Shown here piece by piece: positions 1-8,577 of a stretch of DNA of 38,376 nt. The stretch is from an uncultured Paraprevotella sp. GTDB lineage: Bacteria; Bacteroidota; Bacteroidia; Bacteroidales; Bacteroidaceae. A program made the position numbers and the translations under genes. Position 1 is the first letter of the stretch. The number at the start of each line of letters is the position of its first letter. The notes under the pieces are model-generated. The model saw only the letters and a program-made list of their open reading frames with translations. It was not told where the DNA came from and searched no databases. The DNA is taken from NCBI GenBank assembly GCA_910584955.1, contig CAJUDC010000005.1:1-38376 (forward strand). The letters run 5' to 3'.

Positions 1-64
1 GGGGGAAGGGCGATTTCAGGCGATTTATACAAAAAATCGGGCGCGTTAACTTGTTTTAACATTC

Positions 65-73
65 GGGGGGGGG
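65..73. repeat. G9 homopolymer tract upstream of the first surface protein
   Basis: Nine consecutive G residues lie about 95 bases before the preferred start codon of the first large secreted protein. Tracts of this kind are prone to slipped-strand length change in other bacteria, so the tract could vary promoter spacing. Nothing in a single sequence shows that it does. The surrounding 1-167 region contains no gene start and no clear Bacteroidetes promoter. Confidence 0.6.
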
Positions 74-167
74 TAATTTTTCATGTTCGTACGTAAACTT
101 TTTACTTCTCTCTCTAAAAACATGGAGATGAAGATAAACTTTTGTACTAACCTAAATGATAGAGACT

Positions 168-3100
168 ATGATTAAACAATTATGTGAAAGGCCTTTGCGA
201 TGGCTGATGATGCTTTGCTTGGCAAGTGCTTTCAGCGAGGCAAGAGCATGGAAAACAGAAACGGAGGGTATTACGGATAATACCAGTTATTATCTTTATA
301 ATATAGAGGCCGGGCGGTTTTTACGTGGAGGGGATGCGTATGGCACGCAAGCGTCTTTGGGAACAAAGGGCGAATATTTTATCGCCCGCAAAGAAGGTGA
401 CTTATATAAGCTGATATGGAGTGAACGCCCGGCAATGGATGGTATATATATTGTTGAGAACCAGGACCGAAATCAACCGTCGTTCTTGGACAGAGGGATC
501 GGTAAGGGGAATAATCTGTGGAAGATAACGTCGGACGATGGTAATAAGACTTGGAAAATACAGATTAACCCGGACGATGAGTTGTATGGTACGGCAAAAA
601 GGAAAGGCATCACTTCCTTTGCATGGGGAGGTGACTGGAACATTACTTGGGTTAATCCCTTACGTTACCAAACGGATTGGGCATGTCAGGGTAATATGTG
701 GTTGTTTCTGACGTCGGATGAATATGAGGATGTTGCAGAGAAAGTCGCGGCGGCTCTGGAGGTGCGTAAGGCTATGTACCCGGATGTTTGTAAGGCCAGG
801 CAGATGGGGTTGTCTACAGTGCTTGATGAACTTTCGGCTTACGACAACCCTTCAACTGCTGCGGACGATTTGAAAGCGGCACAAGCAGGTCTTGCAACCA
901 AACTCAAGGCGTATGTGGGAGAGTTGCCACAGTCGGTAAGTACGGTAGATATGTCGGGTTGGATTCTTAATGCCGACATGGCGAATAACAATAGAGACTA
1001 TTGGACTGCCACCCTGAATGAAGGAACTGCAAACGGATTGACGGAATCATTCAAAAGAGTGTTCGAGTTTTACCAGCCCTTGACAGGATTGCCGGCCGGG
1101 AAGTACAAGGTACGGGTCAGGGCACGCCAGCTCAAAGTAGATGCCTACTCACAAGGAGGTGCTTTGTATGCGGAAAACAATTATTCAAATACGTATTCGC
1201 GTAATATCGGTGATGCTCTTATACAGGACGGTTCCAATCTGGTAAGCGAGGCATGCACGGTTTTTCAGGAATATGTGGATGGTGTCACGACGTCATTGAT
1301 AGAACTGGACGGTGTATGTGTAGTGGACGGTACACTTAAGATTGGGATAAAAGCAAGCGATACCGGTTCGTGGATAACATGGACCGGATTCCGACTGGAA
1401 TACGATGGAGCGCATAGCTTGTCGGCTTTACAGGCTGAATTGAGTGCAAAGCAAACGGCTGTAAAAACGGCTTTGGAAAACAAAAACATTGAATGGCTGA
1501 AGGACAATACGGTGTTGCAAGAAGAATGTACGGCGAAGTATGATGGGGTAACAGCGTGCGCTAATGCTTATGTCGCTTTGTTTGATTGGGATAAACTTTT
1601 TGATTCCGGGATTGTTGCACAAATGGAGGAATTGTTGACCTTATGTACTGAACAGGGAACTATGGCGGATGCTGTTGCAAGTTGTAAGGAGAACTTGAAA
1701 ACGGTGCGCACTCCTGCTGATGTGCAAAAAGTTTACAACACATTGTTGGATGCTTATAATAAGGTTGCGGAAGGTGACGTGATACGGGAATCGTTTGATT
1801 TTAATGATGGGAATACATCAGACTGGTCGGGAACGCCTGGTACCGGAAACGGTGTGGTGGAATTTTACAACAAGGATTTTGACTTTAACCGTTCTTTGTC
1901 GGGCTTGCCCACGGGGTGGTATCAAGTGACGGTCGACGGTTTTTATCGCACACATAGAAGCAGTCTGGCTATTCATGAGGCCAGGCAAGAGAAGAACCTG
2001 TCGGCTTTGTTTGGCGATGTGGCGGCGGGAGCTTTTGAAGTGCCCATAATGTGTGTGTACGATGAGGCTTCGGCTGGTGGCAGCGATGCCGGCTATCCTA
2101 ATTGGATGAGTGAGGCCAATTCGGCATTTAATGAGAAACACCTTTATCATAATGTATTGAACGTATGGGTTGCCGACGGGAATTTGTCTTACGGCCTTCG
2201 TGGACGGAACCAAGGTGAGTCATGGATATGTTTCGATAATTTCTCGTTGGTATACAAGGGCACTGACATGGCCGGGCTTTATGCGGCAATGGCGGACTAT
2301 GCCAAGAGCGCTGCGGCCAAAGTCTCTAAGGCCTGCCTTGAAGAGATGGTTGATTATATCGACAAGAGTTCTTCGTCAGACATTACGTTGGAGGCTGTAA
2401 ATGCTTTAAATGATAAGGTCAAGAGCATCGTGTTATTGGCAAACGCCGAGGCGGATATGCGTATCTCGTTGGTTGCAAAGCAAAACGAATATACCGATCT
2501 TGTGAATAAAACGATGGCTACGGATGCGGAAAAGGGGGCGTATCAAGATGCCATAACAGCAGCAGAAAATGCTATTGAGACTGCCATTACAACTCCCGCC
2601 GAAATACAACCTTATTTGGATGCGATTGATGAGGCTGGCCGGACATATAAGAAAGCGGCCAATCCCAATGAGGGGGAAACCCTTGATATGACATTCTTAT
2701 TGACAAATCCGCAAGTAAACGGGTTTAATCAAGGTACTCGCTTTTTGGAAGGATGGTATCATGACATGCCGTCCGTTGTAAACTTTATGGTACAAGATAA
2801 TAGTGGACAAAGAGGGGAAACGTCCTGGAACAAGTTCCAGGAATTTTATGATAATCGGTCTCTAGTTCCCGGTTGGGCTTTGTATCAAAAAGCCAATGTT
2901 CCTGTCGGAGCCTATCGGATGCGGGTTGCTGCATTTGCCAATGATGTGACGGTGGCGCCGGTGCTGCATGCAGGCGAAGTCGTCGGCTCGCCGGTAAGTT
3001 CTACCACATTGGCTTACGGTACGGTGGATTTCCTACAGATGCAGGCCGAGAATGATGTTAAACTGGGGGTTAAGACAATGGAGGGCAATCGTGCTCAATG

Positions 3101-3863
3101 GATAGGTGCCAATGATATGACGTTGACGAAACAGCATCTGGTGACGTTGAACGGCAATCAAAGCAATTATCTGTACATGGGTACACAGCGTGACTTTACA
3201 GGAAGCGTATGCCTGGACCGTACGATTCCGGCGTTAGCCTGGAGCACCATTTGTCTGCCGTTCGATCTGTCGGCGGAACAAGTCTCTGCCCGTTTCTCCC
3301 GTGTCTATGAGCTGCAATCGGCTGAGAAAGACGAACGAGGTGTATACACATTGACGTTTGCCAAACCGGAGGGCGGCATCATGAAAGCCGGTCACCCATA
3401 TTTGGTTTGGCTGGAAGAGGCTGTCGACCGGATGGGCTTTACGGGAGTGACGTTACAGGCCGGAAGCGACGAACCGGCTCCGGTCGATATAGACGGCGTT
3501 AAGATGCAGGGCAATTATTCATCTACAAGCATTGTGAATGGCGATGGGAAAAATGAGCAGTATTACTTCTTCAGTGGCAATAAATTGTGGAAGGCTGATA
3601 GAGAAACAGCCGTGAACGGTTTTCGTGCTTACATTACCGTGCCCGTACCTGCTGACGGTGCCGAAGTGCGTGGCTTCATAATTAATATGGATGATGTTGC
3701 TACCGGAATGGAAAATGTTTCTGCATCGGAACAGGATACGGAAACGGTAGACGTGTACACACTGAGCGGCATACGGGTACGTAGCGGTGTGCGTAAAGGT
3801 GAAGCCTTGGACGGCCTGAGTAAGGGCGTATACGTAGTAAATGGTAAGAAAGTAATCAAATAA
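168..3863 (+). CDS. Large secreted multidomain surface protein, paralogue 1 (1231 aa)
   Basis: Not recognised as a named protein. A signal peptide (basic start, then hydrophobic WLMMLCLASAF, predicted cleavage after EARA) targets it across the inner membrane. Rough order: a beta-rich N-terminal module starting YYLYN (residues 40-180, beta-trefoil-like flavour), three carbohydrate-binding-like jelly-roll modules with 'L(T/S)GLP.G.Y.V' motifs near 260-410, 537-700 and 837-987, helical FIVAR-like linkers between them, a beta module containing STICLPFDLSAEQ (about 1024-1170), and a C-terminal tail ending KGVYVVNGKKVIK that resembles type IX secretion or Bacteroidales sorting tails. Start 168 is preferred over 156 because the motif CTAACCTAA lies 12 bases upstream, as it does before the paralogue. 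The gene looks more AT-rich than its paralogue at 4382. Function is inferred only as glycan or host-surface binding; no catalytic motif was seen. Confidence 0.8.
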   Translation: MIKQLCERPLRWLMMLCLASAFSEARAWKTETEGITDNTSYYLYNIEAGRFLRGGDAYGTQASLGTKGEYFIARKEGDLYKLIWSERPAMDGIYIVENQDRNQPSFLDRGIGKGNNLWKITSDDGNKTWKIQINPDDELYGTAKRKGITSFAWGGDWNITWVNPLRYQTDWACQGNMWLFLTSDEYEDVAEKVAAALEVRKAMYPDVCKARQMGLSTVLDELSAYDNPSTAADDLKAAQAGLATKLKAYVGELPQSVSTVDMSGWILNADMANNNRDYWTATLNEGTANGLTESFKRVFEFYQPLTGLPAGKYKVRVRARQLKVDAYSQGGALYAENNYSNTYSRNIGDALIQDGSNLVSEACTVFQEYVDGVTTSLIELDGVCVVDGTLKIGIKASDTGSWITWTGFRLEYDGAHSLSALQAELSAKQTAVKTALENKNIEWLKDNTVLQEECTAKYDGVTACANAYVALFDWDKLFDSGIVAQMEELLTLCTEQGTMADAVASCKENLKTVRTPADVQKVYNTLLDAYNKVAEGDVIRESFDFNDGNTSDWSGTPGTGNGVVEFYNKDFDFNRSLSGLPTGWYQVTVDGFYRTHRSSLAIHEARQEKNLSALFGDVAAGAFEVPIMCVYDEASAGGSDAGYPNWMSEANSAFNEKHLYHNVLNVWVADGNLSYGLRGRNQGESWICFDNFSLVYKGTDMAGLYAAMADYAKSAAAKVSKACLEEMVDYIDKSSSSDITLEAVNALNDKVKSIVLLANAEADMRISLVAKQNEYTDLVNKTMATDAEKGAYQDAITAAENAIETAITTPAEIQPYLDAIDEAGRTYKKAANPNEGETLDMTFLLTNPQVNGFNQGTRFLEGWYHDMPSVVNFMVQDNSGQRGETSWNKFQEFYDNRSLVPGWALYQKANVPVGAYRMRVAAFANDVTVAPVLHAGEVVGSPVSSTTLAYGTVDFLQMQAENDVKLGVKTMEGNRAQWIGANDMTLTKQHLVTLNGNQSNYLYMGTQRDFTGSVCLDRTIPALAWSTICLPFDLSAEQVSARFSRVYELQSAEKDERGVYTLTFAKPEGGIMKAGHPYLVWLEEAVDRMGFTGVTLQAGSDEPAPVDIDGVKMQGNYSSTSIVNGDGKNEQYYFFSGNKLWKADRETAVNGFRAYITVPVPADGAEVRGFIINMDDVATGMENVSASEQDTETVDVYTLSGIRVRSGVRKGEALDGLSKGVYVVNGKKVIK

Positions 3864-3877
3864 TAAAAAGCAGAACG

Positions 3878-4072
3878 ATGAAAAAGAAAAGATATATAAC
3901 TCCGTCTTTGGTAATGGTAGAGTTTATAGAAGAGGGCTTGATAGCCCAAAGTCTGATAGGAGGCACAACAGGGTTGGAGGATTTCGACGGTTTGGGAGGT
4001 TCCAATCTGGAGAACGGTCCCATAAGTGCCGGTGTAAAATACCAAGGTGTCATGGATACTGATCTTTGGTAA
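3878..4072 (+). CDS. Short peptide with conserved MKKKRYxxP N-terminus (64 aa)
   Basis: Starts 14 bases after the large protein ends, so it is almost certainly co-transcribed with it. The N-terminus MKKKRYITP, followed by a Val/Glu-rich stretch (VMVEFIEEG) and LIAQS, matches the pattern of the peptide after the second large gene (8112-8288). The tail is Gly/Asp/Asn-rich and ends in DLW. There is no signal peptide. Short Bacteroidetes proteins with a Y-x2-P N-terminus are familiar as unnamed small ORFs, but I know no proven function. A leader-plus-variable-tail reading is possible, yet no modification enzyme is nearby. The pairing with a paralogous neighbour is the main evidence that the gene is real. 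Confidence 0.75.
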   Translation: MKKKRYITPSLVMVEFIEEGLIAQSLIGGTTGLEDFDGLGGSNLENGPISAGVKYQGVMDTDLW

Positions 4073-4125
4073 ATGGACCGAAAAGTCAAGTAGAAGATGG
4101 GAGGCCGGAAGAAAGTCTCTGTCGG

Positions 4126-4152
4126 CGGCGTAGCAGTGGCTACGCCGTTTTT
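4126..4152 (+). terminator. Rho-independent terminator after the first peptide gene
   Basis: A perfect 9-bp stem (CGGCGTAGC pairing with GCTACGCCG) with an AGTG loop is followed by five T residues. It closes the first large-protein/peptide unit, which makes the second module a separate transcription unit. Confidence 0.88.
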
Positions 4153-4381
4153 GGGGAGTTGCCGTATAGCGGCTTGCGACTGACGGAAGAAGAATTTGTC
4201 GGCTTGCCTTTCGGTCACTTTTAAGGAAGACGGTAAAAAAGATATCTCTAGAACTGTATTTGAAGTGGGAATTAGTGGGATTTTTGGCAGGCGATTCGTA
4301 AATATATTATATACGAGCGATACATTTTAGAGTGGCATGTATAATGAAAAACATATTTCTAACCTAATAAATAAGTATAGT

Positions 4382-7300
4382 ATGACTAAAAAGATGAGAT
4401 GGCCGGTAAAATGGCTGATGCTGTTCGGTTTGCTGTTGGCGGCGGGACACATGAAAGCGGCGTCCGATTGGGTCGTCGGGGAATCCTATTACCTGTACAA
4501 CACGGGTATCGGACAGTTTATTCGCGGAGGTAACAACTATGGTACGCGTGCATCGTTTGGTTCAACCGGTGATATGCTTACCGTAAATGCCGTGGAGGGT
4601 AGTGACGAACTTTACCGCCTGGTGTGGAGCCGTGGAAACGGATTGTTCATCGGCGCTACCAGTGAGATGTGGATGGACATGGGCAATCAAGGGCATTGCT
4701 CGTGGCAGATACAGAAGGGAACCGGCGATACCTGGCGGATAAGCATTGAGGCTGCGGATGAAACTTACGGTGAGGCATCGAAAGGAAAAACCTATATGGG
4801 TTTCTGCGGCGATTATTCCGCTCCCAATAGTGGGTCGACTCCTTATGTGTTGCCCATTCTTCCGGACGTGTTGCCCTATGCTTTGGGGATAGACTGGATA
4901 TTCATGACAAAGGAGGAATATGACGCAGTGCAGCAAAACGTGGCTGATGCTTACGAGGTGCGTAAAGCTTTGTATAAGTATGTGTCAGCCGCTAAGAACA
5001 TCCCAAGTTTTTCCGCGTCCGAGCTGGATATTTTTTCCCGCCCGGAAACAACGAAAGCCGAATTGGAGGCTCTGTTGGAGACGCTTCCCGGAAAAGTGTT
5101 GGCGTATGCCAAGGAACATGCGTCGAAAAGCAACCCCATCGATGTGTCTTTCCTTATTGAGGGAGCTGGTTGCGGCGATGCCGGCTATGCGGGCTGGACA
5201 AAAACCGGCGATTGGGGCAACAATTCTACCTATTTTGCCAATGGAAACAGTGTGCTGGGAGGCCGTTTCTATGAAAGATGGAAGAACAATGCCGGACTGG
5301 ACGACGGGGATATTTATCAAACGGTATCCGGGCTGTTTAACGGAATCTACACCCTAGGGGCGGACATTAACGCCACTCGTCAGGACCATACGGACTGGGA
5401 GATAACGGGCGTGAACCTCTATGCCGTGGGAGCCGAGAAGCAGACAGTGGCTTGTCCTGGCTCAGGCAACGGGGTGCCCGATTACTATTCCGTGGATTTC
5501 TTGGTGACGAACGGGACGGCCCGTATCGGTGTGGAATGTGTGAGCACGAATGCCAACTGGTTGGCCATGGACAACTTCAGACTATATTATAAAGGTATAG
5601 ACCTGACGGCGTTGCGGCAGTCGCTGGACAAACTGGTGGAGACGGCGCGTGAACTCACCGGGCAGGGCATGCCTTCGGTGGTTAAACAACGGCTGAACGG
5701 GGCGATAGCCGCTGCCGAAACAGTTGAGGAAACCGAAACGGCCATAATGGAAGCCACAAACAATCTGTCGGCGGCAATTGCCGAAGCCAAGAGCACCAGT
5801 GTGGCTTATAACGAGCTGGCTGGAAACATTGAGGCAGCACAGGCATTGTACGTGAATTCGAAACCTGCCACTCCCGAAGCCGCCGAGGCCATGACGGTAG
5901 CGCTGGAAACGGCAAAAGGTAGTCTGGCCGAGGCTTCCACGTTGGAGGCATTGCAGCAGGCCGTTGTCGACCTGGAGGCAGCCCGCAGAGCTTATATGTT
6001 ACAATCGGTGCCCGCAAACGGAACTACGTATGACTTGACTTTCAAAGTGGCGAACGCCAAAATGAACGAAGGCAATACGGCTTGGCAGTCGACATACACC
6101 AACGGCATGAACTTCCGTGTATGGAGCGACGCTTCGGTGAACTCCGCCGAATACGCCGGTAATTTCTACGAACGGTGGTCCTCTCCGGCTTTGACCGATG
6201 CGCCGGCCATTTGGCAAACGGTAAGCGGTCTGCAAAACGGCGTTTACGAGGTGCGGGCGGCGGCTTTCTGTCGCGATGGTTCCGGTTTCTCCCTTCGTGC
6301 CAATGAGGATAAAGTAGCCTTGACGGACGGTAAGATGAAATACTATACCGTGCGGACACCGGTGACGGACGGACAGCTGACTATCGCTCTCTATGCCGAG
6401 CCGGGCAATACGAAGGACTGGAGCGGTCTGGCCGATGTGTCGCTTACGTATTACGGTGAGGATCTGGAACCTTTAAAAGCCGAGGTCGCTCTCCGTAAAC
6501 AGCAGTTGGCCGAATGGGCGCAGAGCACGCAGGCTCCTCTCGTGGCCTTGAAAAACTATCTGACGGGTGAGGTGCAGCAAATGCAGCCCGAGAATGAAAC
6601 TGCACAGGGCTATTACGAACTGATCAGCACCTTGAAAACGATTCAGACCGATGCTGAAAGTACACTGGCTGCGTATGCCCGGGTGGCGAATTGGAGAAGC
6701 AAATATGATGATATTGTCAGACAGTCGGCAGAAACCGAGGCGCTTGAGGCGTTCCGTTCCGCGCTGGAGGCAGCGGAAGCCGAAGCTGGCAACGCTATGA
6801 GTGCGGAGGCTATGGTTACTGCGGCTGCGGGTATGACACAGGCCTTCTGTGTCTATCTGCCTCAGGGAAAGGCCACCGAAGGACGGTTTGATTTGACCGT
6901 TTTTCTTGATAATGCCTCTTTTGATGCGACCGGCGACGGTTGGAATGAGACATTGGGTTGGGGAGCCGGCGTAGTGGAGAAGTTCCAGGCATCGTTCAAT
7001 GCCTGGCAGTTGCTGACCGGGATGCCGGCCGGTATGTATACACTTTGTGTACAAGCCGCTTATCGTACGTCGGCAAACGAAACGGCCTACGAGGCTTATC
7101 AGAACGGTACTGCCGAGGTGCTTGCGTCGTTATATGCCGGAACGGCTCAGAAGAAGGTGAAGAATATTTTCGACGACAGCTCGGACGTTTCGTATTATCA
7201 GACAAAAGACTGGATGAATGACTATCAAACGCCGGTCGGCAAGTACGTGCCGAACAGTTTGAACGGTGCCAATGAATACTTCAAGAACGGACTGTATTGG

Positions 7301-8089
7301 AATTCCCTTTCGTTTGAACAGGAAGAGGCCGGTGACCTGACGATCGGTCTGAAAGCGGAGAACGTACCTGGCGGTAACGGTGCGTGGACACTGTTTGATA
7401 ATTTCCGTTTATATTACGGTGTGGAAGATGTTGAGTTGGATGAGAATGAGGCATACGCCGTAGCAGAGGAAAAATGGGCCGATGTTACCAGCAACCGTGT
7501 TATTAAGGCCGGCAGATGGGCAACGCTTTGGGTTCCGTTCGACATTCCGGCTGCGCAGCTGGACGCTTTCGAGGAGGTGAAGCAGCTTTCCGAGGTTGTT
7601 TTGGAAGATGAGACGGTCCGTGTACGTTTTGCCGACGTAAAGGAGCAAGGCATTCGGGCCGGTCAGCCTTATTTGGTCCGTACGGTTCGTGACTGGACGA
7701 TGGCAGCCGAGAAAGTTTTGCTGCAACCTGTTGCTTTCACACCGGTGACGGTCGAAGGTGCCGTGATGAAATGCGTGGAGCAACCCGGTGACATACAAGG
7801 AATGTATTACATCGCTAACAATAGTTTCTATCTGGCCGACGTGCCTGTCGACAGTAAGAGCTACCGTGCGGTAATCGAACTGCCGCTATCGCAGGAGGTG
7901 AAGAGCGTGCTGTTCGACTTTGGCGAGACGACCGCCGTGGAAGGTGTGGATGCCGCACAGGACGGTGCGACGGTCGATGTGTACACGTTGAGCGGAATAA
8001 AGGTGAAAAGCGGAGTACCCGCTGCCCGTGCACTGGACGGATTGAACAAAGGCGTCTATATTGTGAACGGTACGAAAGTGGTAAAATAA
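4382..8089 (+). CDS. Large secreted multidomain surface protein, paralogue 2 (1235 aa)
   Basis: Paralogue of the 168-3863 gene, with the same architecture and nearly the same length. A signal peptide (MTKKMRWPVKWLMLFGLLLA, cleavage near MKAAS) precedes a YYLYN-type beta module (about 35-155). Binding-like modules follow near 250-400, 550-700 and 835-1010, each carrying 'L..G(I/V/M)Y.(L/V)' strands, with long helical linkers rich in Ala and Glu between them. A beta module with ATLWVPFDIPAAQ lies near 1040-1180, and the sorting-like tail ends KGVYIVNGTKVVK. An in-frame ATG at 4337 exists. Start 4382 is preferred because it puts the signal peptide at the N-terminus and matches the paralogue's CTAACCTAA leader (4359-4367). 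No enzyme motif was seen; glycan or surface adhesion is an inference. It lies just upstream of a sialic-acid operon but is separated from it by two terminators. Confidence 0.82.
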   Translation: MTKKMRWPVKWLMLFGLLLAAGHMKAASDWVVGESYYLYNTGIGQFIRGGNNYGTRASFGSTGDMLTVNAVEGSDELYRLVWSRGNGLFIGATSEMWMDMGNQGHCSWQIQKGTGDTWRISIEAADETYGEASKGKTYMGFCGDYSAPNSGSTPYVLPILPDVLPYALGIDWIFMTKEEYDAVQQNVADAYEVRKALYKYVSAAKNIPSFSASELDIFSRPETTKAELEALLETLPGKVLAYAKEHASKSNPIDVSFLIEGAGCGDAGYAGWTKTGDWGNNSTYFANGNSVLGGRFYERWKNNAGLDDGDIYQTVSGLFNGIYTLGADINATRQDHTDWEITGVNLYAVGAEKQTVACPGSGNGVPDYYSVDFLVTNGTARIGVECVSTNANWLAMDNFRLYYKGIDLTALRQSLDKLVETARELTGQGMPSVVKQRLNGAIAAAETVEETETAIMEATNNLSAAIAEAKSTSVAYNELAGNIEAAQALYVNSKPATPEAAEAMTVALETAKGSLAEASTLEALQQAVVDLEAARRAYMLQSVPANGTTYDLTFKVANAKMNEGNTAWQSTYTNGMNFRVWSDASVNSAEYAGNFYERWSSPALTDAPAIWQTVSGLQNGVYEVRAAAFCRDGSGFSLRANEDKVALTDGKMKYYTVRTPVTDGQLTIALYAEPGNTKDWSGLADVSLTYYGEDLEPLKAEVALRKQQLAEWAQSTQAPLVALKNYLTGEVQQMQPENETAQGYYELISTLKTIQTDAESTLAAYARVANWRSKYDDIVRQSAETEALEAFRSALEAAEAEAGNAMSAEAMVTAAAGMTQAFCVYLPQGKATEGRFDLTVFLDNASFDATGDGWNETLGWGAGVVEKFQASFNAWQLLTGMPAGMYTLCVQAAYRTSANETAYEAYQNGTAEVLASLYAGTAQKKVKNIFDDSSDVSYYQTKDWMNDYQTPVGKYVPNSLNGANEYFKNGLYWNSLSFEQEEAGDLTIGLKAENVPGGNGAWTLFDNFRLYYGVEDVELDENEAYAVAEEKWADVTSNRVIKAGRWATLWVPFDIPAAQLDAFEEVKQLSEVVLEDETVRVRFADVKEQGIRAGQPYLVRTVRDWTMAAEKVLLQPVAFTPVTVEGAVMKCVEQPGDIQGMYYIANNSFYLADVPVDSKSYRAVIELPLSQEVKSVLFDFGETTAVEGVDAAQDGATVDVYTLSGIKVKSGVPAARALDGLNKGVYIVNGTKVVK

Positions 8090-8111
8090 TAAAAGTAAAG
8101 AAACAAGTCTT

Positions 8112-8288
8112 ATGGAAAGAAGAAGATATATGAAGCCCGCCGTGGAGGTGACGGAGGTAAAACTCGAAAGTGCTCTGATGGCGTTGAGTTCGCCCGAAAA
8201 CGGTTTGCACTGGGGCGGGAATGCCGGTGACAACGGTACGCCCGATCCCGAGGCAAAGGACGGAAGCGACTGGAACATCTGGAATTGA
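8112..8288 (+). CDS. Short peptide paired with paralogue 2 (58 aa)
   Basis: Begins 22 bases after the second large protein and is followed at once by a strong terminator, so it is the last gene of that unit. It opens MERRRYMKPAVEVTEVKLES, then ALMALSS, then a Gly/Asn/Asp-rich tail ending WNIWN. Compared with the peptide at 3878, the shared positions are basic residues, R-Y, a Pro three residues after the Tyr, V-x-E, and L-(I/M)-A-x-S, while the tails do not align. There is no signal peptide or membrane segment. It is real by paralogy and context; its function is unknown. Confidence 0.75.
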   Translation: MERRRYMKPAVEVTEVKLESALMALSSPENGLHWGGNAGDNGTPDPEAKDGSDWNIWN

Positions 8289-8294
8289 TAAGCG

Positions 8295-8328
8295 GCCTGC
8301 GGGGATTTTCCCCGCAGGCTTTGTTTTT
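8295..8328 (+). terminator. Strong rho-independent terminator after the second peptide gene
   Basis: A perfect 11-bp stem (GCCTGCGGGGA with TCCCCGCAGGC) and a TTT loop, followed by TTTGTTTTT. The stem begins seven bases after the stop codon. Confidence 0.92.
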
Positions 8329-8412
8329 GACGGACGGTGAAGGCGGAGAGCATGGCTCGAGGAATAGGCGCCTGCGGCAGGCTGTCGGCCGGTGTCGGTC
8401 CGGCTTGTGTGG

Positions 8413-8442
8413 ACACGGCAAAAGGGAGTGCCGTGTTTTTTT
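8413..8442 (+). terminator. Second, tandem rho-independent terminator
   Basis: An 8-bp stem ACACGGCA/TGCCGTGT with an 8-base loop leads into a run of seven T residues. It lies 85 bases after the first terminator. It either backs that terminator up or ends an unrecognised short transcript lying between the two. The GC-rich interval contains small hairpins such as GCCTG-CGG-CAGGC but no ORF. Confidence 0.85.
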
Positions 8443-8498
8443 GTCGTCGATTTACCGATATTTTTACGCTGTTGCGCATCTAAGCGAATAATTTCTCC

Positions 8499-8506
8499 TA
8501 TATTTG
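8499..8506 (+). promoter_or_regulatory. Bacteroidetes -7 box for the sialic-acid operon
   Basis: TATATTTG is an exact match to the Bacteroidetes -7 consensus TAnnTTTG, about 72 bases before the lyase start codon. The nearest upstream TTG (8472-8474) is 24 bases away, slightly long for a -33 element. The leader before the lyase shows no obvious operator. Confidence 0.6.
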
Positions 8507-8577
8507 CGTGTCGGCTTGCTGTGTTCGGCGGGCGGATAGACGATGATTATTCATTAACCCTTAAATAAATTAAAATC

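Noticed and set aside
22..39. Short CGATTT/AAATCG inverted repeat at the window start, possibly a terminator of an upstream gene
   Set aside because: Only six base pairs, no T-tract, and the upstream gene is outside the window.
3720..3863. A full type IX secretion system implied by the sorting-like tail
   Set aside because: No por/gld/spr component is in the window; such tails are also found in Bacteroidales without a known type IX apparatus, so only a tail resemblance is claimed.
4255..4328. Near-consensus -7 boxes (TGTATTTG, TACATTTT) before the second large gene
   Set aside because: Each differs from TAnnTTTG at one key base and none is clearly favoured by spacing.
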